DNA of 26,874 bases, from NCBI GenBank assembly GCA_040391535.1, contig JBEBXQ010000064.1:1-26874 (forward strand), written 5' to 3'. The stretch comes from JBEBXQ01 sp040391535 (GTDB taxonomy: Bacteria; Bacteroidota; Bacteroidia; Cytophagales; Spirosomataceae). The notes beneath the pieces are model-generated. The model saw only the letters and a list, made by a program, of their open reading frames with translations, was not told where the DNA came from and made no database searches. The position numbers and the translations under genes were made by a program. Numbering within the stretch: position 1 is the stretch's first letter; each line of letters begins with the position of its first letter. Positions 23,380-26,874 of this stretch are shown piece by piece.

Positions 23380-24333
23380 TTAAAGCACCCCGTTTAAAGC
23401 AGCCCTGGTTTTAGCCTGCAGGCTGTAAAAATCCACATTCCAGGCCGATTTATAATAAGCCACAATCATTTCTTCCTTGGTTCTCAGGGCAGCCTGCGCC
23501 TTGGCTTTTGTAGTACCGTTAATGCTCGTCCCTTCGGGAATTGCATTGACGATACGATCAAACCCTCCTTTACCTTCCAGTAACATGATGGCAATCATTT
23601 CCACAAAATCCTCACTGAAAGACGACGTACTGTAAGCTGTTATAAACCCGTCTTTCCGGGCATCGTTATCCGACAGATTAATCCAGTTTCCTCCCTGATA
23701 AAGTCCCGAACTTATTGCTTTATATTCGGCCGGATACAGTTTATTCTGATGCAGGATGTGCGCAAATTCATGATGAATCGTCTGAAAAAACCATTGCTTC
23801 ACAAAAGAAGAATCTGAAGACTGATATTCAGGCATTCCTTTCACCTTAAAATCATTTACAGCAAACAGGATCACCTTCCGGCCCCCCTCGGCCGTTCCCA
23901 GCGTTACAGAACCATCCGTATTGTATTCGTTGCTTCCCGAGAGAATAAAGGTTTTGGGCGAATATTTATTAAAGAAAGTCAGTCCGGCATCATCTACATA
24001 CGGAGCAATCCAGATGTTACGGATCGTTCTTAACAAAGGAATCACCTGGCTCTCATCAGCAGGCACTAATGTACGCGTCAGATTATTGAATTCAAACTGA
24101 TCCCATTTATACTTGACAGCGATGTTGTATGGTACGGTAAGGCTGTCATAAATCCATTGATCAATGGGCCCCTTAACCCAGGTATCACCTCCCAGTCCGG
24201 CAATCTCCTCCACATTCCCCAGGTCTTCCTCTTTACAGGAGCTGACAGTTAGGGCCAGTACTGAAAGCAGCAATAAGAATGTACATTTAGTGATCTTCAT
24301 GTTATTCCGTATTTTCATTGATTTTGTCATCAT
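23380..24333 (-). CDS. Putative zinc-binding metallopeptidase lipoprotein (Mx1 type)
   Basis: A 317-residue lipoprotein with signal core FLLLLSVLALTVSSC (Cys33). It contains a gluzincin-like HEFAH motif (His188, Glu189, His192) within QTIHHEFAHILHQ, and an acidic helix further on (SSSFSEDFVEMIAIMLLEG) that may supply the third ligand. This matches the Peptidase_Mx1 family found beside SusCD pairs in Bacteroidota. It probably trims peptides or proteins at the cell surface before import. The start at 24333 overlaps the susD stop as ATGA, implying coupled translation. The signal peptide would also work from Met12 (24300), so the exact start is uncertain. Confidence 0.85.
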   Translation of the reverse strand: MMTKSMKIRNNMKITKCTFLLLLSVLALTVSSCKEEDLGNVEEIAGLGGDTWVKGPIDQWIYDSLTVPYNIAVKYKWDQFEFNNLTRTLVPADESQVIPLLRTIRNIWIAPYVDDAGLTFFNKYSPKTFILSGSNEYNTDGSVTLGTAEGGRKVILFAVNDFKVKGMPEYQSSDSSFVKQWFFQTIHHEFAHILHQNKLYPAEYKAISSGLYQGGNWINLSDNDARKDGFITAYSTSSFSEDFVEMIAIMLLEGKGGFDRIVNAIPEGTSINGTTKAKAQAALRTKEEMIVAYYKSAWNVDFYSLQAKTRAALNGVL

Positions 24334-25802
24334 CTCGGATTTTGTACTAAGCCTGAAAGTGCTGTGGATTGTGGCAGTTGCAATACCCGTTTCGGGTCAT
24401 CAGCACCAATGGTAATGGTCGATCCTCCTGTCTGGTGAACCACCTCAATGCCGTATCGCTGCATATCAAACCAGCGCATTCCCTCCTGCACAAACTCCAC
24501 CCTTTTGAAATCAAGAACAGCATTTATTAAACCAGTGGTATTATTGCTGGTTCCGTAGAAAGAGCGGGCCTTAGCAAGCGTCAGCTGATGAGTTGATGTA
24601 TTATAGTTCGCAATCCTCTTGCTGAGATAGAGGTTAAGGTCTGATAATGCTTCACTGGATCTGCCCAGCAGCGTCAGGGCTTCTGCCCGGTTAAAGAGTA
24701 CTTCCTCCGCCGTAAAGACAGGTAGCATCACATACGGCATCCCTATTTCGGCATTTACCGATTCTCTCACAAAATATTCTGTCAGCTTCGGAATAAAGTA
24801 ATTGCCATCACCCCGATAGTAAAGTGGCTGCACCCAGCGGGCACTGCTGTTTACAATCCGGCTGGAATAGAATATTTCTGAATATTTGGCATACGTAAGT
24901 CCGTAACGGTAGTTTGCCACATACCTGCCAACGAGCGATGACGTTTCTACCAGCAGCAGATTCGCTCTTTCAGTTGATCGTGAATAGGTATTAAACAGCG
25001 CTTCGGGCGACATAGAAGCATACGTCGTATTCCAGTTCCTCAAAAATGACCCTGCCACACTTCCTCCGAATACCTCATTGGCATGAGTGACCACCTTTTC
25101 ATATTCCTGCTTTACGAGATAATAACGGGTGGCAAAAGCATGAGCGGCCGCTTTATTGAAATGATAGGATGGTACGGTATACGATGCATCATCAATCAAG
25201 GGCAACCCTTCTTCAAGATCTTTCCCGATCATCTCATAAACATAAGCTACTGTTTTCCGCTCGTATTGTTTAATGACCACTTTTTCGGGTTCTGTTACAT
25301 AAGGGATTCCCGGGTCATCATTAGCCGCACCCGGCTGATAAAATTTACTGAAAAAATTCACCAGCATAAAATGTCCGTAAGCCCTGGCGAGCAGCGCCTC
25401 CCCTTTCTGCGCTGCGAATTCAGACGGGTTTGCCGCATGCTGAATGATCTCAAGAGCCTGGTTGGCTACGGAAATGGCCCGGTAACATTCCGCCCAGTAC
25501 ATATCGGGAGAATCCTGCTCATCTACCGGCGCGGTGATCACATCAAAACGGTAGGCATCGCGATTGGTGCGATCCTCTTCTCCTACTCCTTTATCACTTA
25601 CATTATCGCTCATTGATTCGCTGAAAACCACATAGCTTCCCTGCGGATAGGCAGTCGTCAGTAATTGTGATACCTCTTCAGGGCTATTGATCAAAGCTCT
25701 GGTACTGTCCGGTTCAACGCCAAGGAAATTTTCACATCCTGACAGCATCACCAGACCTGGAATCAACAGATGTATTAAACGGTATGTTACTATCTTTTTC
25801 AT
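24330..25802 (-). CDS. susD: SusD/RagB family nutrient-binding lipoprotein (second locus)
   Basis: A 490-residue surface lipoprotein with signal IPGLVMLSGC (Cys23) followed by the family's ENFLGVEPDS. The helical TPR core (YWAECYRAISVANQALEII, GEALLARAYGHFMLVNFF) and C-terminal block (FTAEEVLFNRAEALTLLGRSSEAL, DFKRVEFVQEGMRWFDMQRYG) are intact. It binds the nutrient for the SusC encoded 16 bp upstream. The neighbouring peptidase hints at a peptide ligand, as known for RagAB of Porphyromonas gingivalis, but this is inference. Its stop codon overlaps the next start (ATGA). Confidence 0.93.
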   Translation of the reverse strand: MKKIVTYRLIHLLIPGLVMLSGCENFLGVEPDSTRALINSPEEVSQLLTTAYPQGSYVVFSESMSDNVSDKGVGEEDRTNRDAYRFDVITAPVDEQDSPDMYWAECYRAISVANQALEIIQHAANPSEFAAQKGEALLARAYGHFMLVNFFSKFYQPGAANDDPGIPYVTEPEKVVIKQYERKTVAYVYEMIGKDLEEGLPLIDDASYTVPSYHFNKAAAHAFATRYYLVKQEYEKVVTHANEVFGGSVAGSFLRNWNTTYASMSPEALFNTYSRSTERANLLLVETSSLVGRYVANYRYGLTYAKYSEIFYSSRIVNSSARWVQPLYYRGDGNYFIPKLTEYFVRESVNAEIGMPYVMLPVFTAEEVLFNRAEALTLLGRSSEALSDLNLYLSKRIANYNTSTHQLTLAKARSFYGTSNNTTGLINAVLDFKRVEFVQEGMRWFDMQRYGIEVVHQTGGSTITIGADDPKRVLQLPQSTALSGLVQNPR

Positions 25803-25818
25803 CTTCCGGGTTTCGTTT

Positions 25819-26874
25819 TCAGAGTGTGAGCTTGACGGTTACGGTAAACTGTTTCTGGATGGGCATGGCCACTCCGCCGGTATTAAAGAACTCAGGGTCC
25901 TGACCTTTCAGCTTTTTATCGGCATAAATCAGCCAGGGATTGATAGCAGACAATTGCAGACTGGCTGTGGTAAGACCCAGACTTCTTGCCGTTTCCGGCT
26001 TCAGCTGATATCCCAGTGAAACAGATTTCAGACGAACAAAATCACCTTTCGCAACCCGCTCGGTAGAATAGTTATAGATGTTGTAAGGATAAGTCCCGGC
26101 ATTCTGCTGTTCCAGCCAATTGTCGATAATCGCCGGAACCGGTGATATATTTTCGTCGCCACCCATGAGCCAGCGATCATAAAACTCTGTGGGCATGGCC
26201 GACATATCGCTGAGTGTTCCCTGGAACATCGGATTCAACCTGATTTTATTCCCTGCCTGTCCCGTCAGGAAAACATTTAAAGTCCAGTTTTTAAACGAGA
26301 CCGTATTGTTCAAACCACCTGTAAGAGGCGGATCTACAGGCCCTTCATACTGCAGAAACCCCGTTCTTTCATCCTGCAAATAAACATCCGTTGAAACTTC
26401 TCCTTCTTCATTTATGTATTGCGGTATCCCCGACTTAGGATCAAGTCCGTGATACCTGATTGAAAACAGGCTTCTGACGGGGCTTCCCTTTACATTAGCT
26501 CCTTCTGATCTGACGAGGTCAAAAATATTCGGGATATTGTCTACGTTGGTAATCCTGGTATAGGCATAACCCACTGTAATCCGTGGCCGCCAGCTCCAGT
26601 CATTGGTGCGCACAGCAACCCCTTCAATGGAAAAATCCGTTCCCATGGATTCCATATCGGCATAGTTGGCGATTTTATAGGTTTGTCCGCCAATACCGGA
26701 TGTTTTTATCCTGTCTATCAGATCAAAACTTTGCCGGTAATATCCGTCAACCGACAGATTCAGACGGTTAGAAAACAAGCCCAGGTCCAGGCCTGCGTTT
26801 CCGCTGTACAGTTTCTCCCACGTAAGCTCCAGGTTTTCAAGGGAAGCCAGTTCTGTTGCCGACTCTTTTTCATC
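25819..26874 (-). CDS. susC: SusC/RagA family TonB-linked transporter, C-terminal part
   Basis: The coding frame is open to the right window edge, so the N-terminus, plug and most of the barrel are missing; 351 C-terminal residues remain. They show the alternating strands and turns of a TonB-dependent barrel and family blocks such as LTWEKLYSGNAGLDLGLF, LNLSVDGYYRQSFDLID, ADMESMGTDFSIEGVAV, KNWTLNVFLTGQAGNKIRL, FYDRWLMGGDEN and DFVRLKSVSLGYQL. It ends FTVTVKLTL, with a terminal Leu in place of the more usual aromatic. It is the outer-membrane pore partner of the SusD encoded 16 bp downstream. Confidence 0.93.
   Translation of the reverse strand, partial: DEKESATELASLENLELTWEKLYSGNAGLDLGLFSNRLNLSVDGYYRQSFDLIDRIKTSGIGGQTYKIANYADMESMGTDFSIEGVAVRTNDWSWRPRITVGYAYTRITNVDNIPNIFDLVRSEGANVKGSPVRSLFSIRYHGLDPKSGIPQYINEEGEVSTDVYLQDERTGFLQYEGPVDPPLTGGLNNTVSFKNWTLNVFLTGQAGNKIRLNPMFQGTLSDMSAMPTEFYDRWLMGGDENISPVPAIIDNWLEQQNAGTYPYNIYNYSTERVAKGDFVRLKSVSLGYQLKPETARSLGLTTASLQLSAINPWLIYADKKLKGQDPEFFNTGGVAMPIQKQFTVTVKLTL

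Overview
The window reads as chromosome of a Bacteroidota bacterium, most likely a Cytophagia/Spirosomataceae-type organism (the lineage is inference). Supporting signs are two SusC/SusD outer-membrane pairs, DUF4302 and Mx1-type lipoproteins, a LysS with the C-terminal extension I associate with this phylum, a TAnnTTTG-type -7 promoter element, and a lack of Shine-Dalgarno-led starts. No rRNA, tRNA, CRISPR array, insertion sequence or prophage was seen.

Left part (1-8423): housekeeping genes in short units. These are the 3' end of lysS with a strong bidirectional terminator; a leftward pair lipB plus a conserved hypothetical; a yraN-like nuclease-fold gene; a ROK-type repressor; rsgA, apparently starting at TTG; murB; and a rightward group of a SPOR-like lipoprotein, gmd and a siroheme-synthesis dehydrogenase. 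Convergent gene ends are tightly packed (18, 14 and 1 bp).

Middle part (8425-20794): a leftward block of nine genes with gaps or overlaps of at most about 70 bp, hence probably one operon. It contains SusC, SusD, four amidohydrolase_2-like TIM-barrel proteins (two with twin-arginine signals), a twin-arginine-exported DegT-family PLP aminotransferase, an azurin-like cupredoxin and a sorbosone-dehydrogenase-like beta-propeller. There is no recognisable glycosidase, lyase, sulfatase or adjacent regulator. The four amidohydrolases each lack part of the usual metal-ligand set, in different ways. My reading, which is inference, is an uptake and periplasmic conversion system for a small, probably oxidised or amino-substituted sugar, cyclitol or lactone-type compound. 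SusCD would import it, the propeller and cupredoxin would handle oxidation and electrons, and the amidohydrolases and aminotransferase would convert the product. This block is the best candidate for an undescribed system.

Between the two Sus loci (20795-21981) lies a 665-bp AT-rich intergenic stretch holding two GTACGTAC palindromes exactly 21 bp apart, then a GNAT acetyltransferase gene.

Right part (22018-26874): a second leftward Sus locus running from SusC (cut by the window end) through SusD, an Mx1 zinc metallopeptidase lipoprotein that overlaps susD by ATGA, and a DUF4302 lipoprotein. The peptidase suggests a peptide or protein-derived nutrient, though this is not proven.
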